Positions 9,518-18,162 of a stretch of 64,000 bases of DNA are shown one piece after another; position 1 is the first letter of the stretch, and each line of letters opens with the position of its first letter. Location: the NCBI GenBank assembly GCA_963717085.1, contig CAVQVM010000015.1:186001-250000 (forward strand), given 5' to 3'. The notes under the pieces were generated by a model. That model saw only the letters and a program-made list of their open reading frames with translations, was not told the DNA's origin and did no database searches. Origin of the DNA: DASQUK01 sp963717085. GTDB lineage: Bacteria > Actinomycetota > Acidimicrobiia > Acidimicrobiales > VFJN01. The translations under genes and the position numbers were made by a program.

Positions 9518-9529
9518 GAGCCCGACACG

Positions 9530-10198
9530 ATGGCCTCGACGACGCTTCCCTCCCGCCCGACCCCCGGCGGCCCGGGTCGGCCGGCGCCGGCGCTCGTTCC
9601 CGGCGGCGGACGTCAGCGGCGCTGGTCCCTGGCGTTGCTGGCGGTCCTGGTGACCGTGGCATCGGCGCTGGGATTCGTGGTCTTGTGGATGAACGCCGGT
9701 GGCCGCGAGCCGGTCCTGGCGCTGCGCCGCAATGTGACGGCCGGTCAGACGATCGAGGACGACGACCTACAGGTCGTGCGCGTCGCAGCCGACCCCGGCA
9801 TCGATCCCATCGCCTCGTCTGGGCGCGACGACGTCGTCGGTCGCCCCGCCGCGGCCGACCTGCTGGCCGGCACCTTGCTGGTCCCGCAGGCGATCGGCAC
9901 GGCCAGCGGGCTGGAGGCCGGCCAGGCGGTCATCGCCGTGCCCGTGTCGCCCGAGGAGTTGCCCGCCGACCTGGAGGGGGGCGACAGAGTCGTCCTGCTT
10001 CGGTCGTCGACCAACGCACCGACCGGCGACGCGCCGGCGGCCGAGACGATCGGCGACGGAACGGTGATCGCCATCCAGCGCGACGACAGCGGATCCACCG
10101 TGCCGGTGTCGGTGCGGGTGGCCGAGGGCCTGCTGCCCGAGATCGCCGCCGCCATTCAATCCGACTCGATCACCGTGGCGCAGGCGGCGTCCTCCTGA
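9530..10198 (+). CDS. CpaB-like SAF-domain pilus assembly protein
   Basis: This 222-aa protein has one N-terminal membrane helix (WSLALLAVLVTVASALGFVV) and then a SAF domain (ALRRNVTAGQTIEDDDLQVVRV...). SAF is the mark of the CpaB/RcpC family, which sits with the outer channel of Tad pili in Gram-negatives. In Gram-positives it is a periplasmic-side assembly factor. The gene starts 12 nt after the LysM gene and ends 3 nt before the CpaE-like gene, so it opens the Tad operon proper. Confidence 0.8.
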   Translation: MASTTLPSRPTPGGPGRPAPALVPGGGRQRRWSLALLAVLVTVASALGFVVLWMNAGGREPVLALRRNVTAGQTIEDDDLQVVRVAADPGIDPIASSGRDDVVGRPAAADLLAGTLLVPQAIGTASGLEAGQAVIAVPVSPEELPADLEGGDRVVLLRSSTNAPTGDAPAAETIGDGTVIAIQRDDSGSTVPVSVRVAEGLLPEIAAAIQSDSITVAQAASS

Positions 10199-10201
10199 CG
10201 C

Positions 10202-11116
10202 ATGGCGTATGTCGCGTTCGCCTCGGCCAAGGCGTCGCCGGGGGTCACCACCACGGTCGCCGCCCTGGTGTCCACCTGGCCGCGGGATCGTGACCTCGTC
10301 GTCGCCGAGCTCGACCCCGCCGGGGGCGATCTGGGAGTCCGGTTCGACCTGGCCACCGAGCCAGGCCTGGTCACCTTGGCGGCCGCCGGGCGCCGTCAGC
10401 TCGATCGCTCCACGTTGGTGGGCCACACGCAGCCGCTGCCGTTCGCCGACCGGGTGGGGGCCGACGGCGACGCCCAAGGCGCCGTCCGCCGTGTGCTGGT
10501 GGGCCCGGTGGCGGCCGATCAGGCCGGTGCAGCCCTGGCGGCGCTGCGGGGTGTGCTGCCCGGGGTGTTGTCGTCGCTCGGCACCGACGTGTTGGTCGAC
10601 TGTGGCCGCCTCGACCCGGGCTCGGCGGCGCACGACGTCATCACCGAGGCCAATCTCGTGGTGGTCGTCGCTCGGCCGGTGGTCGCCGAGGTCCATCACC
10701 TGGCCGCCAGGCTGTCCGGCCTGCGGCCCAAGGCGCTGTCGCTGCTGCTGATCGGCGACCGCCCCTATTCCGTTGCCGAGGTGGCCGGCGCCGTCGGCGC
10801 CAACCCGCTGGGAACGCTGCCGGTCGACGACCGTGCTGCGGCGGCACTGACCGTCGGCCGGTCCGACGGGGCGCGGATCCTGCGCCGCTCGCGGCTGCTG
10901 CGCGACGCCAGGGCGGTGGCGGAGGGGCTCACCGGCTGGCTGCCGCCGCTGCCGCACCGTCCCCCGGTGGAGGTGCCCGCGGCGCATGCGCCGGTGACCG
11001 GCCCCGTGGACCAACCGGCGCAGCCGCGCCGTCGGCGTCCGGACACGGTGCCCGCGGGCGCGAACGCGCCACGGCCCAAGCACTTCCGCCGGGAGCGCGA
11101 CGAGGAACGCCAGTGA
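10202..11116 (+). CDS. CpaE/MinD-like ATPase of the Tad locus
   Basis: This 304-aa protein has a MinD/ParA-type fold. The N-terminal loop reads SAKASPGVTTTV in place of the canonical KGGxGKTT, and the Asp-containing strand is VAELDPAGGDLG. The second P-loop Lys is missing, so ATP hydrolysis may be weak or absent. CpaE-type proteins position the pilus machine at the membrane. The C-terminus is Pro/Arg-rich. The stop overlaps the GTG start of the TadA ATPase gene (GTGA), which fixes the pathway assignment. Confidence 0.75.
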   Translation: MAYVAFASAKASPGVTTTVAALVSTWPRDRDLVVAELDPAGGDLGVRFDLATEPGLVTLAAAGRRQLDRSTLVGHTQPLPFADRVGADGDAQGAVRRVLVGPVAADQAGAALAALRGVLPGVLSSLGTDVLVDCGRLDPGSAAHDVITEANLVVVVARPVVAEVHHLAARLSGLRPKALSLLLIGDRPYSVAEVAGAVGANPLGTLPVDDRAAAALTVGRSDGARILRRSRLLRDARAVAEGLTGWLPPLPHRPPVEVPAAHAPVTGPVDQPAQPRRRRPDTVPAGANAPRPKHFRRERDEERQ

Positions 11117-12447
11117 ACCCCGAGCACAAGGCGCTGGTGCGGGAGTTCCGCCGCGAGGTCGCGGACGAGCTGACCGAGCGCCTGCGCGCCGACGAGCTGG
11201 CCGAGCGGGCGCGGATGTCGCCGGCCGACCAGCGGCAGTTCGGGCGGCAACTCATCAACCGACGCCTCGAGCGTTACGCCAAGCAACAGCTGGAGCAGGG
11301 CCGGGAGCCGCTGACGTTCGAGGACGAGACGGCGCTGGCGCAGGCGATCCACGACGCCCTGTTCGGGCTCGGCGCGCTGCAACGGTTGCTCGACGACGAG
11401 TCCATCGAGAACATCGACGCCAACGGCTGCGCCGACGTGTGGGTCACCCACGCCGACGGCACCAAGGACCAGGCCCCACCCATCGCCGACAGCGACGACG
11501 AGCTGATCGACACCCTGCGCATGACCGCCGCCCGGGTCGGCCTGACCGAGCGACGCTTCGACACCGGGTCACCGTCGCTCAACCTGCAGCTCCCCGACGG
11601 CAGCCGACTGTTCGCCGTCATGGCGGTCACGTCCAAGCCCTGCGTGGCCATCCGGCGCCACCGCTTCCCCAAGGTGTTCCTCGACGACCTGGTGGGCCTC
11701 GGGTCGATCGACGTGGCCCTGCGCGAGTTCCTGTCGGCGGCCGTGCGGGCCCGCAAGAACTTCATCATCTGCGGCGGCGTCGACGCCGGGAAGACGACGC
11801 TGCTGCGGGCGCTGCTCAACGAGGTCGGCCCCGACGAACGGATCGTCACCATCGAGGACAACCTCGAACTCGGCGTGGACCGCTACCCCGACCTGCACCC
11901 CGACGTAGTGGCGCTGGAGGCCCGGGAGGAGAACGTCGAGGGCGAGGGCGAGATCGACCTGGCCACTCTCGTGCGCTGGGGCCTGCGCATGAACCCCGAC
12001 CGGGTGATCGTGGGCGAGGTCCGGGGCCACGAGGTCATCCCCATGCTCAACGCCATGAGCCAGGGCAACGACGGGTCCATGTGCACGGTGCACGCCAACT
12101 CGTCGCTGTCGGCGTTCAGCAAGCTGGCGATGTACGCCGTGCAGGCGCCCGAGCGGCTCAACCTCGAGGCGACCAACCTCATGGTGGCGAACGCCATCAA
12201 CTTCGTCGTGTACATCGCCATGTCGCCCGGCAGCGAGGGCGAGGGCGGTGTGCGGCGGTACGTCTCGTCGGTGCGGGAGGTCGTTGGCGCCGAGGGCCCG
12301 CTGGTGGTGTCGAACGAGATCTTCGTGCCCGGCTACGACAAGCGGGCCATCCCCGGGTCGCCGCTGCGGGACAGCACGCAGGGCCAGCTCGCCGAGGTGG
12401 GCTTCGACGCGTCGGTCCTGCTGCGCCCGGACGGCTGGTGGAACTGA
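11113..12447 (+). CDS. tadA: TadA/CpaF secretion ATPase
   Basis: This 444-aa type II/IV secretion ATPase powers Flp pilus assembly. It has a basic/acidic helical N-terminus (residues 1-80) and an N-terminal domain containing IENIDANGCADVWV. Walker A GGVDAGKTT is at about residue 220. The Walker B/Asp box RVIVGEVRGHE is at about residue 298, and the His box CTVHANS follows. The length and motifs match CpaF-family members. The GTG start overlaps the CpaE-like gene. The hexamer acts at the cytoplasmic face with TadB/TadC, which are encoded 2.4 kb downstream. Confidence 0.92.
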   Translation: MNPEHKALVREFRREVADELTERLRADELAERARMSPADQRQFGRQLINRRLERYAKQQLEQGREPLTFEDETALAQAIHDALFGLGALQRLLDDESIENIDANGCADVWVTHADGTKDQAPPIADSDDELIDTLRMTAARVGLTERRFDTGSPSLNLQLPDGSRLFAVMAVTSKPCVAIRRHRFPKVFLDDLVGLGSIDVALREFLSAAVRARKNFIICGGVDAGKTTLLRALLNEVGPDERIVTIEDNLELGVDRYPDLHPDVVALEAREENVEGEGEIDLATLVRWGLRMNPDRVIVGEVRGHEVIPMLNAMSQGNDGSMCTVHANSSLSAFSKLAMYAVQAPERLNLEATNLMVANAINFVVYIAMSPGSEGEGGVRRYVSSVREVVGAEGPLVVSNEIFVPGYDKRAIPGSPLRDSTQGQLAEVGFDASVLLRPDGWWN

Positions 12448-12484
12448 GTCTCTCGGCGGGCGTCGCCCCGGCGCCAAGAAACCC

Positions 12485-13303
12485 TCAGCCACCCTTGGGA
12501 CGCGGGCGGTAGATCGCCGTGTGGACGACCTGCGCGACCACCCGGTCGTCACCGGTGAGCAGGCCGACGTCCAGCTCCACGAACCGGTGCGTCTTGCGCT
12601 CCCACTCCCGTGAGACCGTGGCGCGGGCGTGGACGACGTCGCCGTCGTGGACGAGTCCGTGATGCTGGACGACGGACTCGACGTGGATCCAGGGCCCCAG
12701 CCGCACGTTGGCCGACAACACCCGGTTGGCGTCGCGCAGCAGCCAGCCCGGATGGGCGATGCCGTGGTCGGTGTAGAGCGCCAGGCTCTCGCCGATCTCG
12801 GCGAGATACTCGGCGGCGTTGTCAGCGTGGAAGCCGTGCGTGGCGAGGGTCAGCGCCGTGCCGGGAGCCAGGCTGGTGGGTGACGCCTCGGGCGGGTCGT
12901 CCGCCTGACCGACCGCCGCCCTGCCGCCGCCGGGCCGCGGCGGCACCGTGTCCTCGGGCAGCTGCGCCTCGCCGCTGGCGCGGACGGCGCCGTCCGGGCC
13001 CCGCAGCTCGAGCGCCATCCGGAGACCGGCCGGGGATGGTCCAACCTCGCCTGCCACGACGACGACGACCTCCTCACCCTCGTACACCGGGCCCAGGAAC
13101 CGGGCCTGCATCGAGCCCCGTTCCAGCCAGTCGAGGCCCCACGCCGCGGCGGGCGGATGGGTCATGTACGCATACACGTCGACGCCAGGCACGAGGCCGC
13201 CGGTGAACCCATAGCGACGGGCGACGGCGTCGTCGTGGATCTTGTTCGCCGACGCGGTCGCCGTATTCCTGGCCACCACCCGGTACTCATCGACGGTCGT
13301 CAT
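12485..13303 (-). CDS. MaoC-like hot-dog dehydratase/hydratase
   Basis: This 272-aa protein resembles MaoC-type hydratases: the N-terminal half has DDAVARRYGFTGGLVPGVDVYAY and a substrate-binding hot-dog segment. The C-terminal half has a second hot-dog-like region (HHGLVHDGDVVHARATVSREWERK). An active-site-like H-D-D occurs in NKIHDDAVA. The likely role is hydration of an enoyl thioester, or binding of one; the substrate is unknown. It is transcribed against the Tad genes and splits them, so it looks like an insertion of unrelated metabolism. The ATG at 13303 was chosen over a TTG three codons upstream. Confidence 0.7.
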   Translation of the reverse strand: MTTVDEYRVVARNTATASANKIHDDAVARRYGFTGGLVPGVDVYAYMTHPPAAAWGLDWLERGSMQARFLGPVYEGEEVVVVVAGEVGPSPAGLRMALELRGPDGAVRASGEAQLPEDTVPPRPGGGRAAVGQADDPPEASPTSLAPGTALTLATHGFHADNAAEYLAEIGESLALYTDHGIAHPGWLLRDANRVLSANVRLGPWIHVESVVQHHGLVHDGDVVHARATVSREWERKTHRFVELDVGLLTGDDRVVAQVVHTAIYRPRPKGG

Positions 13304-13445
13304 CGGCGCCAACCTAGGCGTCCAGAGGGCGCGGTCGTATGTGCGCGGGCGAGAGTCGGAGTGGGTCTAATATTCCGGCCGCACGCGAGCTATCGGCAGC
13401 TGGGGGCGGGCGCTGGGTCCCGACGCGTGTGGGAGGAATCGAGGA

Positions 13446-13992
13446 GTGGGAAAGCCTGGCGCACCCGTGACGCTCGCCGCGCTGACAGCCCTGGCTTTCA
13501 TGGTCGCGGGCTGCGGAGGTGGCAACGACAGCGCCCAGGCCGTAGGCGAGACCACCACCGCCGACGACGAAACCACCACGAGCGAGGACCCGCGGGACGT
13601 GCTCGAAGCCGACGTCGCTCGCCGCATATGAGGCCAGCTGGAACGACTTCATCGAGGCCGGAAATCCGCCGTCACCTGATGCCGAGTCTCTTGCGGATCA
13701 CATGGCCGGAGACGCGTTGGATGTGACCCGCAACCTCTTGCGCCAATACCACGCGGAGGGCGTCGTTCTGCGGGGATCCTTCGAGGTCGATGCAGTCGTC
13801 ACCGAGTTGAGCGAGGACAGCGCCGTCATCGAGGACTGCGCGCTCGACCAGCTCGAGGTTGTCGTATCTGAATCCGGAAGGGTTGCGGAAGGACACGACG
13901 ACGAGCGCGACGGGTTCGTGGCGGAACTGATCCTGGAGGGTGGTTTGTGGAAAGTGATCAGCCTGACCGACGACGACCAGGTGTGCGGCTGA
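13446..13992 (+). pseudogene. Lipoprotein, split by a one-base frameshift (cassette copy 1)
   Basis: The first frame (13446-13631) encodes a signal peptide with lipobox VAGC, a Thr/Asp-rich linker and then a stop. A frame shifted by +1 continues from about 13624 with AYEASWNDFIEAGNPPSP and runs to 13992, where the product ends KVISLTDDDQVCG. Removing one C near 13621-13623 joins the two into a single protein of about 180 aa. The C-terminal part (SAVIEDCALDQLEVVV) is similar to a fragment of the broken lipoprotein at 37571-38148 (SVEIVDCQVDDSIVYEV). The stop overlaps the next start (TGATG). It is either an assembly error or a real break; the function is unknown. Confidence 0.65.
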
Positions 13993-14834
13993 TGCGCTCG
14001 GCGCTTTGCCTTGTGAGCGTGGGCGTGGCGACCGCTCTTTGGTCGTTGACCGTTCTGCCCGCGGCAGCCGATGAGGGCGGCGGGCCCAGCAACAGGCGTG
14101 CCACGGCTAGAAATAACGGCGACTCGGCAACCGGTACCGCCGAAGACAGCGTGCCAGCCATCCCGGCCAGCAACGGCGGGGGCGGCGATGGCGGTCCCAA
14201 CTGCACGAGGTCCGATGGCACGCCCGACTACTTGCGCTACGGACCCCGACTGTTCTCCACGATGGAGGAGCAGCGCTCTCTGTACCACCCGGACGAGCAG
14301 CGGCCGGGTGAATGGCTCCACCTGTACTGCGGCGGCGAATGGCTCGACTTCGTCTTCCTGCCCGAGGAGCAACAGGTCGATCCCACGACCCTCGCCCGGT
14401 CGGTGACGATCAGGCCGTCAGCACCGGTGCTGCGCACCAGCCCGGGTAACGAGGACCACCTCGTGAACGTCGAGGCATGGTTCTGGGCGGAGATGTGGGA
14501 GGGAGTCTCCGAAACGGCGACGGCCGGTTCGGTCACGGTGAACGTCTCGGCCGTGCCGACGTCTCTCATCGTCGACCCGGGCGACGGCACGGCCCCGTTC
14601 ACCTGTCCCGGGCCGCAGCCCGTGTACAACCTGAACCTGCCGGCGAGCACTCAATCCTCCAGCTGCACACATACATACCTGCGCGCCGGCAACTACACGG
14701 CGACGGCGACAGTCGTCTACGACGTGGCGTTCACGTCGAACGTCGGCGTCAACGGAGGCCTCGGAACGATCGAGCCGAGCTCCACCGCGGCCCTCGCCGT
14801 CGCCGAGGCGCAGGCCATAAACACCAAGGGCTGA
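13992..14834 (+). CDS. Secreted protein with PKD-like domain (cassette copy 1)
   Basis: This 280-aa exported protein starts MRSALCLVSVGVATALW, with a cleavage site after PAAA. A Gly/Asn-rich low-complexity region is followed by a domain with VDPGDGTAPFTCPGP, SSCTHTYLRAGNYTATATV and a GLGTIEP segment, typical of PKD-like beta-sandwich folds with paired cysteines. The ATG overlaps the stop of the preceding lipoprotein gene. It sits inside the Tad operon just before tadB, so it may be a surface adhesin or accessory factor of the pilus. The protein at 36708-37601 shares the same motif order. Confidence 0.7.
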   Translation: MRSALCLVSVGVATALWSLTVLPAAADEGGGPSNRRATARNNGDSATGTAEDSVPAIPASNGGGGDGGPNCTRSDGTPDYLRYGPRLFSTMEEQRSLYHPDEQRPGEWLHLYCGGEWLDFVFLPEEQQVDPTTLARSVTIRPSAPVLRTSPGNEDHLVNVEAWFWAEMWEGVSETATAGSVTVNVSAVPTSLIVDPGDGTAPFTCPGPQPVYNLNLPASTQSSSCTHTYLRAGNYTATATVVYDVAFTSNVGVNGGLGTIEPSSTAALAVAEAQAINTKG

Positions 14835-14843
14835 CCGCGCACG

Positions 14844-15707
14844 ATGTCGATGATCGCTGGGCTGCTGGGGGCGTTGTGCGCGGTGGGTGTCGTCACCTTC
14901 GTCGTGGCGATGCGGCCGGTGGCGCGCGGCGAGGTGCCCTCTCGCAGAATCCGCAAGAGCGCTGCCGAGTCGCTGTCGAGCCAGTTCGAGCACTTCACGC
15001 TCCGCCTCGCGCTCGGGGTTGCCGGCGCCGTGGTCATCGGCGCCCTGACCCGGTGGCCCATGGCGGCGCTGCTGTGCGGCATAGCCGGGTTCATGGCGCC
15101 CAGCATGCTGGGGGGCCAGGCCGCCCGTAAGGCGCAGCTCGACCGCATCGAGGCCGTCGCCGCCTGGGCCGAGATGCTGCGAGACACGATGGCCGGCTCG
15201 GGCGGCCTCGAGCAGTCGATCATCGCCACCGCCGGGGTGGCGCCCCTGCCCATCAAGCGCGAGGTCCTGCGCCTCGCCGCACGGCTCGAGAGGGACCGGC
15301 TAGCCCCGGCACTGCGGGAGTTCGCCGAGGAGATCGACGATCCGGCGGGTGACCTCGTCGTCGCCGCGCTGGTGCTCGCCGCCGACAAGAGCCCCAAGCG
15401 CCTGGGCGACCTGCTCGGTCGGCTCGCCCAGTCGGCACGCGCCGAGGTCAACATGCGCCTCCGGATCGAGGCCAGCCGGGCCCGCACCCGCACCTCGGTC
15501 CGGGTCATCACCGTCTTCACGGTGCTGTTCGCCGTCGGCCTGCTGGTGTTCAACCGCGACTACCTCGAGCCGTACGACAAGGCCGTCGGCCAGCTGGTCC
15601 TGGGGCTGATCGGTCTGTGCTTCGCCGGCGCGTTCCTATGGCTCGCCCGGTCGTTCCGGTTCCAGGACGAGGAGCGCTTCCTGCGCATGGAGTCGTCGGA
15701 CGCGTGA
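14844..15707 (+). CDS. tadB: TadB-type pilus inner-membrane protein
   Basis: This 287-aa integral membrane protein has an N-terminal hydrophobic pair, a cytoplasmic GspF/T2SSF domain (about residues 90-210) and two C-terminal membrane helices (VITVFTVLFAVGLLVF and GQLVLGLIGLCFAGAFLW). TadB and TadC form the inner-membrane platform on which TadA acts. The stop overlaps the GTG start of tadC (GTGA). Confidence 0.85.
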   Translation: MSMIAGLLGALCAVGVVTFVVAMRPVARGEVPSRRIRKSAAESLSSQFEHFTLRLALGVAGAVVIGALTRWPMAALLCGIAGFMAPSMLGGQAARKAQLDRIEAVAAWAEMLRDTMAGSGGLEQSIIATAGVAPLPIKREVLRLAARLERDRLAPALREFAEEIDDPAGDLVVAALVLAADKSPKRLGDLLGRLAQSARAEVNMRLRIEASRARTRTSVRVITVFTVLFAVGLLVFNRDYLEPYDKAVGQLVLGLIGLCFAGAFLWLARSFRFQDEERFLRMESSDA

Positions 15708-16612
15708 TCGTCCCACTGCTCCTCGGCGCGTTCGTGGGGCTCGGCGCGATCGTGTCGTGGCGGCTCCTGTTCCCGTCGCCGCCCCCGCTGCAGGCGGCCA
15801 TCGACCGCCTCCAGCGGCGGAACCAGCTCGTCCGGATCACGGCCACCGACCAGTCCGACGGGATCAGCGAGTTCCTCGGGCGGACCGTCGGCGCGTCGCT
15901 CGGCCGCATCCTGCGCAACCTGGGGTTGCGCCTCGACTCCCTCGAACCCGACCTACGCCTGGTCGGGCGCAGCCTCGACCAGCACCTGGCCCAGAAGGTC
16001 GTCCTCGCGTTCTTCGGCCTCGCCCTTCCGGCCGTCGTCTCGGCCGTGTGGACCGTGGGCGGGTTCAGTGTGCCGCTGACGTTTCCTGCGGGTATCGGGC
16101 TCGTGCTCGGGGTGTTCTTCTTCTTCGCCCCCGACATCAGCCTGCGGAGCGAGACCGAGGAGCGCCGCAAGGCCTTCAAGCAAGCCCTCGGGTCGTTCCT
16201 CGACCTCGTGGTTATCTCGCTCGCGGGCGGAAGTGGGGTCGAGAGTGCACTGCGGGACGCCGCCAACGTCGGCCGCGGCTGGGCCTTCGCGCAGCTCCGC
16301 AACGCCCTGGAGGTCACGGCCCTCACCGGCGAGACGCCGTGGGCGGCGTTGGCCCGGCTCGGCGAGGAGGTGGGCGTGACCGAGCTCGTCGAGCTGTCGG
16401 CCACGGTGTCGCTGGCCGGGACCGAGGGCGCCCGCGTGCGCGATTCGCTGGCCGTGAAGGCGGCGTCGCTCCGCGATCACGCCCTGGCCGAAGCCGAGGC
16501 CGAAGCCCAGTCAACCACCGAGAAGATGGCGCTTCCGGTGGTGCTGCTGTTCCTCGGGTTCCTGATCCTCATCGGCTATCCGGCCGTAGATGCGGTCGTC
16601 AACAACCTCTGA
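15704..16612 (+). CDS. tadC: TadC-type pilus inner-membrane protein
   Basis: This 302-aa protein begins MIVPLLLGAFVGLGAIVSW. The GTG start was chosen because it overlaps the tadB stop and begins the first membrane helix. A T2SSF domain lies at about residues 165-280 (FLDLVVISLAGGSGVESAL, LRDHALAEAEAEAQ), and the last helix (VVLLFLGFLILIGYPAV) is at the C-terminus. It is the partner of TadB in the Tad machine. Confidence 0.85.
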   Translation: MIVPLLLGAFVGLGAIVSWRLLFPSPPPLQAAIDRLQRRNQLVRITATDQSDGISEFLGRTVGASLGRILRNLGLRLDSLEPDLRLVGRSLDQHLAQKVVLAFFGLALPAVVSAVWTVGGFSVPLTFPAGIGLVLGVFFFFAPDISLRSETEERRKAFKQALGSFLDLVVISLAGGSGVESALRDAANVGRGWAFAQLRNALEVTALTGETPWAALARLGEEVGVTELVELSATVSLAGTEGARVRDSLAVKAASLRDHALAEAEAEAQSTTEKMALPVVLLFLGFLILIGYPAVDAVVNNL

Positions 16613-16635
16613 CCGACAACGGAGGAGACATCACC

Positions 16636-16848
16636 ATGTTCTTCGTCATCACGTCGCTGATCTCGGTGCTCTGGCACCGGCTGCGGGAATTACGCGACGA
16701 CGACCGCGGCATGACCACCGAGACGATGATCATCACCGCCGCCCTGGCGGCGGCGGCGCTGGCGGCCGTCGTTCTCATCGCCGGTGCCATCAACAACAAG
16801 TCGCAGGACATCAAGAACGACATCGAAGGCGCACTCGCCTTCCGCTGA
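16636..16848 (+). CDS. Small Flp-type pilin-like protein
   Basis: This 70-aa protein has a perfect GGAGGA site 10 nt before the ATG. A short charged stretch ending DDDRG precedes MTTETMIITAALAAAALAA, a 25-residue hydrophobic helix with a Glu near its start, as in Flp/TadE prepilins cut by a TadV-type peptidase. The length matches Flp pilins. The position between tadC and the tadE-like genes makes it the most likely major pilin. No prepilin peptidase gene is present in the window. Confidence 0.75.
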   Translation: MFFVITSLISVLWHRLRELRDDDRGMTTETMIITAALAAAALAAVVLIAGAINNKSQDIKNDIEGALAFR

Positions 16849-16852
16849 ACCA

Positions 16853-17281
16853 GTGCGTGCCAGGCGTCTCGGCAGCGACGAGGGCGCTACGACCGAGCTC
16901 GTCATCGCAGCGCCCGCCTTCCTGTTCATGATCATGCTGATCGTGCAGGCCGGGCTCTACTTCCACGCGTCCAACGTCGCCAGCGCCGCCGCCCAGGAAG
17001 GCGCGCGGGCGGCGACGGTGCAGGGCGGTTCCATCCCCGAGGGCCGGCAGGTGGCAAACGACTTCGTGCAGACGCTGGCGCCGCGGCTGCTCGAGGACGT
17101 GGAGGTCGACGGTCGCTACGTCGACGGCGGAGAGCTCGTCCGCATGACGGTGCGCGCCGACGTCACCGAGGTGTTCAAGCTGCCGGGCGTCGACCTGGAC
17201 TTCACCGTGCAGGAGACGTCCGAGGGCGTCATCGAGCGCTTCCGGCCCGCCAGCGAGGCCCCGCCCACCGACACGCCATGA
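16853..17281 (+). CDS. TadE-like minor pilin
   Basis: This 142-aa protein has an N-terminal DEGATTELVIAAPAFLFMIMLIVQAGLY segment, the type IV pilin-like cleavage and membrane region of TadE proteins, followed by a small extracytoplasmic domain. It starts at GTG 4 nt after the pilin stop and overlaps the next gene by ATGA. Minor pilins of this kind are needed for Tad pilus assembly. Confidence 0.8.
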   Translation: MRARRLGSDEGATTELVIAAPAFLFMIMLIVQAGLYFHASNVASAAAQEGARAATVQGGSIPEGRQVANDFVQTLAPRLLEDVEVDGRYVDGGELVRMTVRADVTEVFKLPGVDLDFTVQETSEGVIERFRPASEAPPTDTP

Positions 17282-17703
17282 ACCGGGGAACGGGGGATCG
17301 CGGGGTGGTGACGACCGAGCTAGTGATCGTCATGCCCGTGCTGATCTGCTTCCTCTTCCTCGTGATCGCCGCCGGGCGGCTGACCGACGCCAAGAGCGAC
17401 GTGGTGGGGGCCGCCAGCGACGCCGCCCGCGTCGCCTCGCTGCAGCAGTCCGCCGGCGCCGCCCGGGCCCAGGCGCAGGCCGCCGCAACCGACACCGTGT
17501 CCGGCGAGAACCTCAACTGCAAGGACGGTCCCCAGGTCGACACCGAGTTCCTTCCGAGCGGCGACTTCGAGCGCGGTGCGACTGTCCACGTGGAGGTGAC
17601 GTGCACCGTCGACACGCGCGACCTCACCTTCATCGGGCTGCCGCTCAGCGTCACGCTGTTCGAGGAAGCCTGGGAACCGATCGACGCCCACCGGAGCCTG
17701 TAG
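17278..17703 (+). CDS. Second TadE/TadF-like minor pilin
   Basis: This 141-aa protein begins MNRGTGDRGVVTTELVIVMP, the TadE-type N-terminus with Glu inside the first helix (LICFLFLVIAAGRL). A soluble domain with three cysteines follows. The start overlaps the preceding tadE-like stop by ATGA, and the stop overlaps the next start by one base (TAGTG). It is a probable paralogue of the previous gene. Confidence 0.78.
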   Translation: MNRGTGDRGVVTTELVIVMPVLICFLFLVIAAGRLTDAKSDVVGAASDAARVASLQQSAGAARAQAQAAATDTVSGENLNCKDGPQVDTEFLPSGDFERGATVHVEVTCTVDTRDLTFIGLPLSVTLFEEAWEPIDAHRSL

Positions 17704-18152
17704 TGCACGGCGCGCATCGCTGCCGTGGCCGTGGCCGGGGAGACGAAGGCGTGGTGACCGCCTTCGTCGTGATCTTCGCGGTCGCCCTCGTCTTCGTGAG
17801 CGGCCTCGTGCTCGACGGCGGCCGGGTCCTCGCCTCCAAGCGCGAAGCCAACAACCTGGCCGAGTCGGCAGCCCGGGCCGGGGCCCAGGCGATCTCCGAC
17901 GATGCCGTCCGCAGCGGCAACGCCGTCATCCTCGACGGACCCGCAGCCGAGAGTGCCGCCTGCGCCTTCCTCGGCCGCGCCGGTCAGCCGTGCGGCGGCG
18001 GCACGTTCGTGCGCACCGACGGCAACGAGGTCACCGTCACAGTTCGCAGCTCGGTCAACCTCCTGCTCCTGCCGGTGGGGACGCAGACGTTCAGCGTCGA
18101 CCGCAGCGCATGCGTGGTCAGGGGCATCACCGACGTGACCTCGACTTGTTGA
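17703..18152 (+). CDS. TadG-like pilus-associated protein
   Basis: This 149-aa protein has RGDEGVVTAFVVIFAVALVFVSGLVLDGGR at its N-terminus and then KREANNLAESAARAGAQ, the conserved region of the TadE/TadG-like family. Four cysteines lie in the C-terminal part. It is the last gene of the Tad operon and would act outside the membrane as a minor component. It is shorter than full TadG proteins that carry a VWA domain. Confidence 0.75.
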   Translation: MHGAHRCRGRGRGDEGVVTAFVVIFAVALVFVSGLVLDGGRVLASKREANNLAESAARAGAQAISDDAVRSGNAVILDGPAAESAACAFLGRAGQPCGGGTFVRTDGNEVTVTVRSSVNLLLLPVGTQTFSVDRSACVVRGITDVTSTC

Positions 18153-18162
18153 CCGGCCGGTC

